DNA of 7,756 nucleotides. Source: Candidatus Parcubacteria bacterium (GTDB taxonomy: Bacteria; Patescibacteriota; Minisyncoccia; Phycocordibacterales; Phycocordibacteraceae). The translations under genes were made by a program, and so were the position numbers. The notes under the pieces were generated by a model. That model was not told the DNA's origin, made no database searches, and saw only the letters and a list, made by a program, of their open reading frames with translations. Shown one piece after another: positions 1-6,514 of the stretch. Position 1 is the first letter of the stretch; each line of letters begins with the position of its first letter. The stretch lies in assembly GCA_022616215.1 (NCBI GenBank), contig JAKEFE010000004.1, forward strand, positions 1-7,756, given 5' to 3'.

Positions 1-1365
1 CAATCCTCGCATGAGCTCGCGTAGCGGCATCTCAGCCGAAAGCTCAATGCGTCCGTCTGCGTACGCGTGCGTCTCACCCACCACGGCTTCGTGGTCATGA
101 AGAAGCTGGGGAAGGCCGGAAAGGGAGTGAGAGGGTGTAATGAGCACGATGTGTGCCCACGGCTCTTCCACGCTCTGCACGTCGCCGAAAAGAGGGAATT
201 TGGACGGCGTATAAATGGTTTCTTTGTTGCCGCGGACATCGGTAACGATGTATTCAATTGTGGGGATGGTGACAACGAGTGAGAGCGAAAATTCGCGGCG
301 AAGGCGCTCGGTAATAATTTCCAAATGGAGCATTCCTAAAAATCCGCACCGAAATCCCCTGCCGAGCACTCCGGAAGACTCTTCCTCAAATGACAACGAA
401 GAGTCCGTGAGTCGCAGACGCAGAAGCGCCTGTCGCAAATCAGCAAGATCGTCCTGACTTTCCGGATATACCGAAGCCCACACCACAGGACGCGGGCGTG
501 AAAACCCAGGAAGCGGCGAAAGTGCGCCGCCCTGCGCGCCGACGGTATCCCCCACGCTTACCACGCCCGGTTCTTTGATGCCGGTAACGATGTACCCGAT
601 TTCTCCTGCGGAGAGCGATAAGGCCGGCGTTTCCTCTGGAGTGAAGACGCCCACCTCAAGCGCAGAAAACTTTTTGCCCGCCGCGGCAAACGTAAGCACA
701 TCTCCTTTCTTCACCGTGCCATCAAACACGCGCACATACACGGTAACGCCGCGATGCGTTGAATACGAAAAATCAAAAATAGTTGCGCGTGCCTCATCCT
801 GCTCTTCTTTTCGGGGCGCAGGAATGCGCGAAACAATCGCTTCCAAAAGGTCGGGGACACCTTCTCCGGTGCGACCAGACACTGCAAGAACGGTATCAGC
901 AGACACCCCAAGCAAAGAGGCGAGCTCCTGCTTCACTTCACCTGGACGCGCGTACGGCGAGTCAACTTTTGAGATGACGGGGATGATGACGCCTCCAACA
1001 TTTTTTGCCATAGAAAGCGTGGTCAAGGTTTGTGCCTGCACGCCCTGTGTTGAATCAACGAGCAAAATGACACCCTCTACTGCCGAGAGCGCGCGGGAAA
1101 CTTCGTATGCAAAATCAACGTGTCCGGGCGTGTCAATCAAGTTAAGAATGTAGTCGGCGCCGTCTGCGGCGCGGTATTTCATCCGCGCCGGCTGCATTTT
1201 GATAGTAATGCCCCGCTCGCGTTCCAAATCCATTTTGTCCAAAACTTGGTCGCGCATTTTGCGCTCTGGAATGGTCCCCGTTCGTTCAAGCAGACGGTCG
1301 GCAAGCGTAGACTTGCCATGGTCGATGTGAGCGATTATGGAAAAGTTACGTATGTGTTTGGTCAT
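1..1365 (-). CDS. lepA: Elongation factor 4 (LepA), 3'-truncated by window edge
   Basis: Ribosome-binding translational GTPase that acts on stalled or pre/post-translocation ribosomes. I translated it across the window from the ATG at 1363-1365: 455 codons without a stop, against about 600 in the family, so the C-terminal domain is cut by the left edge. Seen: the start MTKHIRNFSIIAHIDHGKST carries the G1 P-loop (residues 12-19), then RGIT (51-54, G2) and DTPGH (78-82, G3). The G4 site reads SKVD (132-135) where LepA normally has NKID. Domain II follows, then the LepA signature GFRCGFLGMLHLEII (decoded near 315-360). The domain V region has EPWAHIVLITPS, but the usual YIG...RG stretch is replaced by an unusual sequence ending HDHEAVV. 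The start overlaps the murJ end by 20 bases and has no Shine-Dalgarno, which suggests translational coupling. The family assignment is certain. Confidence 0.96.
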   Translation of the reverse strand, partial: MTKHIRNFSIIAHIDHGKSTLADRLLERTGTIPERKMRDQVLDKMDLERERGITIKMQPARMKYRAADGADYILNLIDTPGHVDFAYEVSRALSAVEGVILLVDSTQGVQAQTLTTLSMAKNVGGVIIPVISKVDSPYARPGEVKQELASLLGVSADTVLAVSGRTGEGVPDLLEAIVSRIPAPRKEEQDEARATIFDFSYSTHRGVTVYVRVFDGTVKKGDVLTFAAAGKKFSALEVGVFTPEETPALSLSAGEIGYIVTGIKEPGVVSVGDTVGAQGGALSPLPGFSRPRPVVWASVYPESQDDLADLRQALLRLRLTDSSLSFEEESSGVLGRGFRCGFLGMLHLEIITERLRREFSLSLVVTIPTIEYIVTDVRGNKETIYTPSKFPLFGDVQSVEEPWAHIVLITPSHSLSGLPQLLHDHEAVVGETHAYADGRIELSAEMPLRELMRGL

Positions 1366-3010
1366 TTATGGCCGAAGGCGGCAGTTTTGTTCCGGCCATT
1401 TTCTTCAGTGATTCGTAGAGGTCTTTAAACTCCCTGTTCTCAAGAAGAGCAAGCACGGCCCCCGCCACAGCAAGACCCACCATACCAGCGACAAGCCCCT
1501 GCGTGAAGACAGCGGCAAGCGTGGTAAGCGGAGCAATGTTGCCCATGAGGGACAGGAGTCCGTACGCGGCGGTAGCTCCGACCATACCGGCACCAAGCGC
1601 CTCAAACAGAGGTCTAAGAAGCGAACGGGCCACTCCCGGCGCAACATCGCGAAGCGTGATAAAGGCAAGCACGCCCATAAAAAGCTGACCCAGGGTTGCA
1701 CCAAGCGCGACAAACACCACCGAAGATCCGGGAATATCCTCAATGCGAAGTAGCGCTTCCATGAAATCACGAACGAACACGTTTGTTGTTCCGAGATGGA
1801 GCAAAGAAAGCGCAAGTGAGCCAGACAGTATGAGCCCAAAAAATTGAATAACGAGCGGATTCCACGAGCGACGAGCGGCATAAAACGCGCGGGATGCGAG
1901 GAGCACCAGCCCCTGCGCAACCAGTCCAATGATGAGCACGCCAAGCAGAGCCGCCGTGAGTCGCGTAGCGTCCCAATCAAACGCCCCGGTGCCAAGGATG
2001 ACGCGCACAAGGTGTGCGCGAAGCACGAGCGTAAGGAGCGCGGCGGTAACTGACCAAAATATAAGATGGCGTGCCGCCGCAGAAAGTGTTTCTGTAAACG
2101 CCTCAATGTTGTTGCCATTAGCTTTCGCCGCCAAGACCGGAAATGCCGCTGTTGCGTAGGAAGCACCTATGAGCGCAAGCGGAACCATTGCCACATTTCC
2201 GGCAAGAGAAAACACCGTCATACCGCCCTCACCAGTGCCGGCCGCAAATGAAGAGAGAAGAAGCGCTGAAAGCGCACCCAAGGTGAGCGCAAACGAACGC
2301 GGTACGGAATCTTTCACCACCGACCACATAATGGCTGGCGACGGCACGACAAGCCGCGGCAAAAGCCCTGCTTCGGAAACTATGGGGACGTGTATCAAAA
2401 GATGAAGCAGTGCTCCGATAAGCACACCCACACCTAGCCCCTGTAGCCCGAATACCGGGTAGAGAAAGAGCGCCCCGATAATGATGCCTGCGTTGTACAA
2501 CACTGGAGAGAGCGCAAAGAGAATGAAACGACGGTGTACCTGCGTTACACTCGTCAAAACGCCGGAAAGTCCGAGAAGTATCGGTTGGAGAAGCAACATT
2601 CGTGCAAGGAACACAAAATTGGAAGACGCCGCAAATTGCGGAAAAAATACTGAAAGTACCTCCGGCATGAACGCACACAAGAGAAGACACACAAGTCCGC
2701 CGACAATGAGAAGAAACGAGGACGAGTGGGAAATCAGACGTTCCGATTCCTCCCTGCTTCCTCCTGTGAGACGAGGGATAAGCACATATGCCGATACCAG
2801 CGAAGCAATAAGGGCAAACACAAGGTCGGGAATGCGGAATGCCGCGTAGTAGAGGTCAAGCGTGTGCCCTGCACCAAATGCGTGCACAAAAATACGATCG
2901 CGAAGTAGCGCAAGAACTTGCGAGACAAGCGTGAGACCTGCTAAGAGGTACGCGGCCTGATGCAGGCCGCGTATTGAGGCAGAAAGCGTCCGGAGAATGC
3001 CGTGAACCAT
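1346..3010 (-). CDS. murJ: Lipid II flippase MurJ (MviN family)
   Basis: Predicted inner-membrane MOP-superfamily flippase that moves lipid-linked peptidoglycan precursor to the outer face. It has 554 residues, slightly longer than the usual ~510, with about 14 hydrophobic segments. Seen: the TM1-TM2 signature with R37-D38, G46-A-G48, D52 and F58-R-I-P61; P237-R238 before TM7; the stretch MVPLALIGASYATAAFPVLA (275-294); and GAFDWDAT (342-349) followed by SRAFYAARRSWNP (373-385), all matching the MurJ pattern. The arginine that follows the TM1 serine in E. coli (SR) is Q31 here. A longer loop at about 405-430 separates late helices. The start is supported by a strong AAGGAGAG 8 bases upstream, inside the end of the preceding gene. 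It lies 5 bases after that gene's stop and overlaps lepA by 20 bases, so all three are likely one transcript. The short C-terminal tail (about 540-554) is polar. Confidence 0.94.
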   Translation of the reverse strand: MVHGILRTLSASIRGLHQAAYLLAGLTLVSQVLALLRDRIFVHAFGAGHTLDLYYAAFRIPDLVFALIASLVSAYVLIPRLTGGSREESERLISHSSSFLLIVGGLVCLLLCAFMPEVLSVFFPQFAASSNFVFLARMLLLQPILLGLSGVLTSVTQVHRRFILFALSPVLYNAGIIIGALFLYPVFGLQGLGVGVLIGALLHLLIHVPIVSEAGLLPRLVVPSPAIMWSVVKDSVPRSFALTLGALSALLLSSFAAGTGEGGMTVFSLAGNVAMVPLALIGASYATAAFPVLAAKANGNNIEAFTETLSAAARHLIFWSVTAALLTLVLRAHLVRVILGTGAFDWDATRLTAALLGVLIIGLVAQGLVLLASRAFYAARRSWNPLVIQFFGLILSGSLALSLLHLGTTNVFVRDFMEALLRIEDIPGSSVVFVALGATLGQLFMGVLAFITLRDVAPGVARSLLRPLFEALGAGMVGATAAYGLLSLMGNIAPLTTLAAVFTQGLVAGMVGLAVAGAVLALLENREFKDLYESLKKMAGTKLPPSAINDQTHT

Positions 3011-3015
3011 TTACG

Positions 3016-5424
3016 TTACTCTCCTTCGTTTACGTTTGCGGTTGGCTCTTCAACCGGAGGTGTCGGGATGCCAAGCGAGCGCAGTCGCGCCAGAGGGAAG
3101 GGATTGCGCCCGGCTTCAAGTTCCGCGATGTCCCCTGCAACCGTCGTCGCATTTGCCTCCGAAAATCCTGCAACGGTGCGAAGTTCCGCAAGCGCTTCGT
3201 CAAAGCGTCCGAGCGTGGCGTAAAGAGCACCAAGGAAGAAGCGCGCATTCGCATATTCCGGATTAAGCTCAACCGCTCGTGTAAGCGCGGCAATGGCGCC
3301 CGCTGTATCTCCGGTGCCAGAGCGAAGGAGGCCGACTTCAAACAAAACCGCAGGTGCATTCGGAGCAAAGTACGCTGCCGCCTCCGCCGCTTGAAGCGCT
3401 TCTGCCGCTTTGCCGAGGCGAATCTCAAGCTGGGAAAGGAGAAGGATGGCCGGAATATAATCGCGCTTCAAACTTATTGACGCAAGGAGGCGCTCTTCGG
3501 CAACGACAGTACTTCCCTGCGTGATTTCAATTTGTGCGAGCACATACGGAATAACGGGGCTTGTCGGGTTTAGGGTTGCGGCACGTTCATACGCAGCTTT
3601 TGCGCTCTCGTATGCTCCTTCTATGCCAAGGGGTATCACCGCCTGATACACGCTACCGAGCGCGACCCAGTTCTGGTAGTTGTTTGGATTCAGCCTTGTT
3701 GCTTCAAGTCCGGAATTTACGGCGGCAGTCAGAGCGTTTTGGAATTGCTGCTGAGCCATAGTGGGCGCAAGCTCGGTGTCGTTTGCAATGCGCCGCATGC
3801 GCTCAAGATACACGGCGACCAAAAGACGGTGCGTGCGGTCATTCTCCACAAGCGACAGCGAGTGAATAAGATGTGTTTCAGCGCTGTCTATGTCTCCGGA
3901 GGAGGCAACGGAAACAGCCTTTGTGTAGGAAGCATGTGCAAGATATCGCTCAAGCACAACGTAGGCAGATGCAACTGACGCAAGAAGAAGAAGGGTGAGC
4001 AGAAAAACAATCGCAAAGCCTACGCGCGGATTTCGCGCAAAGATAATGCCCCATTCGTGGCTTCTGGTTCCGTGCCGCATGACCGAAATGAAAATGCCGA
4101 GTGAGAAAAACCCGAATGCAAAGACGGCAATGCCCGGATGCCCGAAGAGCGCAAGCGCAAAGGTGTAGGCTGCCCCCGAAAAAGAGGCGAGCGAAACAAA
4201 CCGCAAGAAGGTATCTTCCGGAAGACGGAACAAAAGCGCGCGAACGCCCGCAAACAGGAAACACCCGATACACAGTAGCCACGCAAAAACACCGACGATG
4301 CCGGTGGTGACAAACGACGTAGGAATGAAGCCAATGCCGGCAGGGAAGTCAATGTTCCAAAACAGGGTGTCGTTCAACGTTCGGTCGCGGAAGAGAAGCC
4401 ATTTCTCTCCGAAAGTTCCCGGACCCGAACCAAAAAACGGGGAAGCGGCGTAGGTGTGAGAACCGACCGAAAACGTGGACTGCCACGACGGACGAACATC
4501 AATCGCATTTAATCCAAAAGCTCCGGCAATAGAATTGTTCAAACTTGCTCCACCAATAAGGAAAAAGAGTGAGACGAGGAGCGCGGCAAGCGGCGCAAGC
4601 AAGGAGCGTGTGCCAACCCCCACATACCCGCTTTCTTCAAGCACGGAGAGTGTGGCGGCTCCTTCAAGATCGGCATCCTCCACCTCACCTCGTCTACGCA
4701 AGATAGTCTCAATGAAAAGTGCCAGAGAAAAGAGTGCGACCAGAACCCAGATGAACACCACATTGACGAGCGCGAGGATGAAGAGGGAGAGCAGAAGGCC
4801 GATACTGATTATTGTTTTGCCAAAGGTGCGTAGCGTGAGGAACCGAAGCGCCATAAGAGAAAGCACAACCCCCAAACCTGCGAAAGCGCCGAGGTCTTGG
4901 AAAGAGCCGACGATGCTATACGTGCCGGAGATATCCACACCCCCCCGCGAAGCGGCAATGATGCCTATCTGTACAAGGAGCGCCGCACCGATGGCGGCGG
5001 CCGCAACATAAAAGAACACCCGGTAGTCGCTCGCCCGCCGAAATGCAAGCGCGGCAAGAGAAGTGATGAGCGCCAGAAGTACTACAAAGCCGACGGTGTC
5101 TGGCTCAAATTCAGTTCCAAAAAACGAATACTGGGGATTTGCACCTGAAAAAAGCGCGGAGAGTCCGTAGGCAAGCGGCAAAAGCCACACTACCCCAAGG
5201 AGACCAAGCGGCGGAATGACGATACTGCCGCGAATAAGTCGCGCAACAATGTAGGCAATGAACGCAATGAGTGTAACAAGGGCAAGAAGAGACACTTTGG
5301 TGCTGTAGGAAGAGCCGGACAGCCATGGAGAAAAGATAACCGCCGCACCGAAAGCGGAAAGTGAAAGCGCCCACACGGCGACGGTGTCAAACGAGAAACG
5401 GCGAACGGAGGCAGTGTCCTGCAT
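3016..5424 (-). CDS. O-antigen ligase/polymerase-like membrane protein with C-terminal TPRs
   Basis: 802-residue protein of unproven function. Residues ~14-490 hold about 12 membrane segments. Between them a long loop at ~297-362 includes R311-P-S-W, PFFGSGPGTFGEKW (329-342), then N351 and the TTGIVGVFAWL segment (373-383). This P..G.G.GTF then TGI.G layout is typical of Wzy/WaaL-type ligases and polymerases. The histidine that WaaL proteins carry before the following helix is not at the expected place (N351-D-T-L instead). Residues ~495-760 are helical TPR-like repeats, best seen at 574-592, 605-620, 655-685 and 703-745 (for example AIAALTRAVELNPEYANARF). The end is Pro/Glu-rich. It is first in a unit with murJ and lepA, so a role in surface glycan transfer or polymerisation is inferred, with the TPRs as a docking domain. 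The ATG at 5422-5424 has no close Shine-Dalgarno. Family placement is probable; substrate is unknown. Confidence 0.85.
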   Translation of the reverse strand: MQDTASVRRFSFDTVAVWALSLSAFGAAVIFSPWLSGSSYSTKVSLLALVTLIAFIAYIVARLIRGSIVIPPLGLLGVVWLLPLAYGLSALFSGANPQYSFFGTEFEPDTVGFVVLLALITSLAALAFRRASDYRVFFYVAAAAIGAALLVQIGIIAASRGGVDISGTYSIVGSFQDLGAFAGLGVVLSLMALRFLTLRTFGKTIISIGLLLSLFILALVNVVFIWVLVALFSLALFIETILRRRGEVEDADLEGAATLSVLEESGYVGVGTRSLLAPLAALLVSLFFLIGGASLNNSIAGAFGLNAIDVRPSWQSTFSVGSHTYAASPFFGSGPGTFGEKWLLFRDRTLNDTLFWNIDFPAGIGFIPTSFVTTGIVGVFAWLLCIGCFLFAGVRALLFRLPEDTFLRFVSLASFSGAAYTFALALFGHPGIAVFAFGFFSLGIFISVMRHGTRSHEWGIIFARNPRVGFAIVFLLTLLLLASVASAYVVLERYLAHASYTKAVSVASSGDIDSAETHLIHSLSLVENDRTHRLLVAVYLERMRRIANDTELAPTMAQQQFQNALTAAVNSGLEATRLNPNNYQNWVALGSVYQAVIPLGIEGAYESAKAAYERAATLNPTSPVIPYVLAQIEITQGSTVVAEERLLASISLKRDYIPAILLLSQLEIRLGKAAEALQAAEAAAYFAPNAPAVLFEVGLLRSGTGDTAGAIAALTRAVELNPEYANARFFLGALYATLGRFDEALAELRTVAGFSEANATTVAGDIAELEAGRNPFPLARLRSLGIPTPPVEEPTANVNEGE
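3019..3026 (-). promoter_or_regulatory. Strong ribosome binding site of murJ
   Basis: Reads AAGGAGAG on the minus strand, 8 bases before the murJ ATG at 3010. It lies in the last codons of the membrane/TPR gene and is the clearest Shine-Dalgarno in the window. It fixes the murJ start and lets ribosomes finishing the upstream gene re-initiate. Confidence 0.8.
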
Positions 5425-5461
5425 AGCGTACGGGGGTTACGTTGCCCTAGTAATAAAAATC

Positions 5462-5490
5462 AGTATAACGCAAACAAACGTATGAGTGAG
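5462..5490 (-). promoter_or_regulatory. Probable promoter of the membrane/TPR-murJ-lepA unit
   Basis: The minus strand has a TATACT -10 box at 5462-5467. The hexamer 17 bases upstream (5485-5490, CTCACT) matches the -35 consensus only weakly. Transcription would begin near 5455, giving a leader of about 30 nt to the ATG at 5424. It lies between the rnpB terminator and the first gene of the unit, where a promoter is needed. Confidence 0.5.
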
Positions 5491-5508
5491 GACTCTCGTG
5501 GTGGATAA

Positions 5509-5538
5509 GCAAAAACCCGCCTTGCGGCGGGTTTTTGC
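5509..5538 (-). terminator. Intrinsic terminator of rnpB
   Basis: Perfect 13-bp inverted repeat (5509-5521 with 5526-5538). On the minus strand the arm GCAAAAACCCGCC is closed by a GCAA tetraloop and the 3' arm ends in TTTTTGC. It starts about 6 bases after the last rnpB nucleotide expected from helix P1. The A-tract and U-tract sit inside the stem, so it could also act on plus-strand transcripts. Confidence 0.85.
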
Positions 5539-5543
5539 ATGTG

Positions 5544-5824
5544 TTTGGACTGGCACGATAAGCCGAATTCTGTCGCGGACGATCATCTATCTGGGAGTAG
5601 TGTTACCACTACCCTCAAGCGGCGCTCCCCTTACGGGGCACGGCCTTGCACAGGGATAAGAATTTAGCCGTTTCAGCCGGACTTAACCGGGTCGTTTCTG
5701 TTCGCATCTCGCGCCTTGCGGCGGACGGGCGTTACCCGCTACCTTTCTCCCTGCTTCGCATAAAGCTACGCAGGACTGTGTTCGGACTTTCCTCTCCTTA
5801 CGGAGCGATCGTCTATGCCAGTCC
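5544..5824 (-). ncRNA. rnpB: RNase P RNA (rnpB), compact bacterial form
   Basis: Catalytic RNA of RNase P, which removes the 5' leader of pre-tRNAs. On the minus strand the ends pair as P1: GGACTGGCA (5816-5824) with TGCCAGTCC (5547-5555). Conserved core blocks are plain: GAGGAAAGTCCG (5783-5794) near the 5' end, and ACAGAATTCGGCTTA (5559-5573) just before the 3' end, which resembles the E. coli ACAGAACCCGGCTTA. P2 forms as GACGATC with GATCGTC. P3 is reduced to CTCC-GTAA-GGAG (5794-5805). P18 is a GTAA-capped hairpin around 5590-5615. The region holding P15-P17 in E. coli is only a short CCCC-GTAA-GGGG hairpin (5627-5638). At about 280 nt it is much shorter than the 377 nt of E. coli. Ends are placed from P1 and may be off by a few bases. 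Confidence 0.95.
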
Positions 5825-5830
5825 TCTCCC

Positions 5831-5858
5831 ATTATGCCATATTCGGCTCCTAGCGCAA
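5831..5858 (-). promoter_or_regulatory. rnpB promoter inside the end of the DUF192 gene
   Basis: CATAAT at 5831-5836 on the minus strand is preceded directly by TGG, an extended -10. TTGCGC at 5853-5858, 16 bases further up, can serve as a partial -35. The predicted start, 7 bases past the -10, falls at 5824, exactly the first base of helix P1. The -35 lies in the last two codons of the upstream gene and the -10 follows its stop codon. Confidence 0.65.
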
Positions 5859-6278
5859 GGGCAGAGAAAGTGTTGCTCCGACTTCCCACCCTTTCGCGCG
5901 GGCGAGGCCTGCGCGTGTCTCAAGCACATAGCGCACCGGTTCCGGCGGAGCAAAGAGCTTTGGATAGGTCTCCGGAAAAACAGAATCCTCAACCCCCACA
6001 ATCGTCCCATCGTCAGAAAGCCATATGAGGTCAATAGACACCAGCATGTCTTTCATCCAAAACTCGTACTCCCCTTTCGTGTCAAACACAAAAAGCATTC
6101 CGTAGTCTTCAGGAACATCTTCGCGTCCCGAAAGGCCTTGTACTCGCTTCTCTGTCGTGTCTGCTAGTTCGATGGTCGTAAGTGAATATGACGTATCAGA
6201 CTCTGGTTTTTCTTGCTGCACAAAATACACACTGCCTAAAAGAACAAGAGTAATTGCAAGAACAATAAAAACTTTCAT
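5850..6278 (-). CDS. DUF192 (UPF0127) family protein with N-terminal membrane anchor
   Basis: 142-residue protein. Residues 2-20 form an uncleaved-looking hydrophobic segment with no lipobox cysteine, so it is probably anchored with the domain outside the membrane. The DUF192 domain covers ~33-140: V46-Q-G-L-S-G-R-E53, G60-M-L-F-V-F-D66, F73-W-M-K-D-M78, S81-I-D-L-I-W-L87, then YVLE (117-120) and the terminal LSLPL strand. These are the usual family positions. The molecular function of DUF192 is not established, so none is assigned. The ATG at 6276-6278 is chosen because it begins the signal anchor. The frame stays open upstream to 6452, but that extension is low-complexity and crosses hairpin DNA. 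No Shine-Dalgarno is present. No terminator separates it from rnpB, so read-through into rnpB is expected. Confidence 0.87.
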   Translation of the reverse strand: MKVFIVLAITLVLLGSVYFVQQEKPESDTSYSLTTIELADTTEKRVQGLSGREDVPEDYGMLFVFDTKGEYEFWMKDMLVSIDLIWLSDDGTIVGVEDSVFPETYPKLFAPPEPVRYVLETRAGLARAKGWEVGATLSLPLR

Positions 6279-6287
6279 GGCGGTGAA

Positions 6288-6317
6288 ATTATAACGCTTA
6301 TCCGAACCCACTACGAA
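6288..6317 (-). promoter_or_regulatory. Promoter of the DUF192 gene, giving an almost leaderless mRNA
   Basis: Perfect TATAAT on the minus strand at 6288-6293, with a weak TTCGTA -35 at 6312-6317 (spacing 18). The predicted start near 6281 is only about 3 bases before the ATG at 6278, and no Shine-Dalgarno precedes that ATG. Confidence 0.55.
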
Positions 6318-6338
6318 CGGCTCGCCGGAGGCGAGCCG
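6318..6338. repeat. Perfect 9-bp hairpin upstream of the DUF192 promoter
   Basis: CGGCTCGCC (6318-6326), a GGA loop, then GGCGAGCCG (6330-6338). No T-run follows on either strand, so it is a poor intrinsic terminator. It abuts the weak -35 of the DUF192 promoter and may be a protein site, an RNA structure or part of an interspersed palindromic element. Confidence 0.7.
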
Positions 6339-6514
6339 GACTAACCCTCGCGCCTCGCAGGGCCTCGGCGCTCGCAAAGCCCACCAAGCGAGGACTATGG
6401 CGGGCTGTTCTGAATTTCTGAATCTGAATTTATGCGGGTGGGTGAAATCCAAATCCGAATTCAGAAAATTAAAAATCCGAATGATGCGTCGGGTGGGGAT
6501 GACGCCACAATAAA
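6339..6514. other. Intergenic stretch with hairpins and short repeats, no gene seen
   Basis: The gene-free gap is 6279-6514. Its GC-rich half (6339-6406) contains a 5-bp pair GCGCC/GGCGC (6350-6354, 6367-6371) and an 8-bp pair at 6378-6385/6399-6406 that is complete on the minus strand with one G-T wobble. Its AT-rich half has three copies of TCTGAAT (6409-6415, 6417-6423, 6423-6429), of which TTCTGAATT (6408-6416) can pair with AATTCAGAA (6458-6466). GGGTGGG occurs twice. No tRNA or known RNA family is recognised. Confidence 0.5.
6466..6505 (-). terminator. Weak candidate terminator of the winged-helix gene
   Basis: On the minus strand GCGTC (6501-6505) pairs with GACGC (6486-6490) across a 10-base loop, beginning 10 bases after the stop codon. 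A T-rich stretch (ATTTTTAATTTT) lies about 8 bases further on. The stem is short and the T-run is distant, so efficiency is doubtful. Confidence 0.25.

Noticed and set aside
575..1153. Plus-strand open frame of 192 codons
   Set aside because: Lies wholly antisense to lepA, which has every family motif; its composition reflects the complement.
1405..2166. 253-codon minus-strand frame within murJ
   Set aside because: Same-strand shadow of murJ in another frame, Arg/Leu/Ser-rich with no recognisable pattern.
4940..4946. Run of seven G on the coding strand of the membrane/TPR gene, possible phase-variation tract
   Set aside because: Short for slippage control, the frame is intact across it, and it encodes ordinary residues (SRGGVD).
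5500..5508. TTATCCACC on the minus strand, one mismatch from a DnaA box
   Set aside because: Isolated; no other boxes, AT-rich unwinding region or dnaA/dnaN genes nearby.
6296..6312. GTGGGTTCGG on the minus strand resembling a tRNA T-arm
   Set aside because: No matching acceptor, anticodon or D arm can be folded around it.
6279..6452. Longer 200-residue version of the DUF192 protein
   Set aside because: The extra 58 residues cross hairpins and a perfect TATAAT promoter, are Arg/Ala-rich without family similarity, and would bury the membrane anchor internally.
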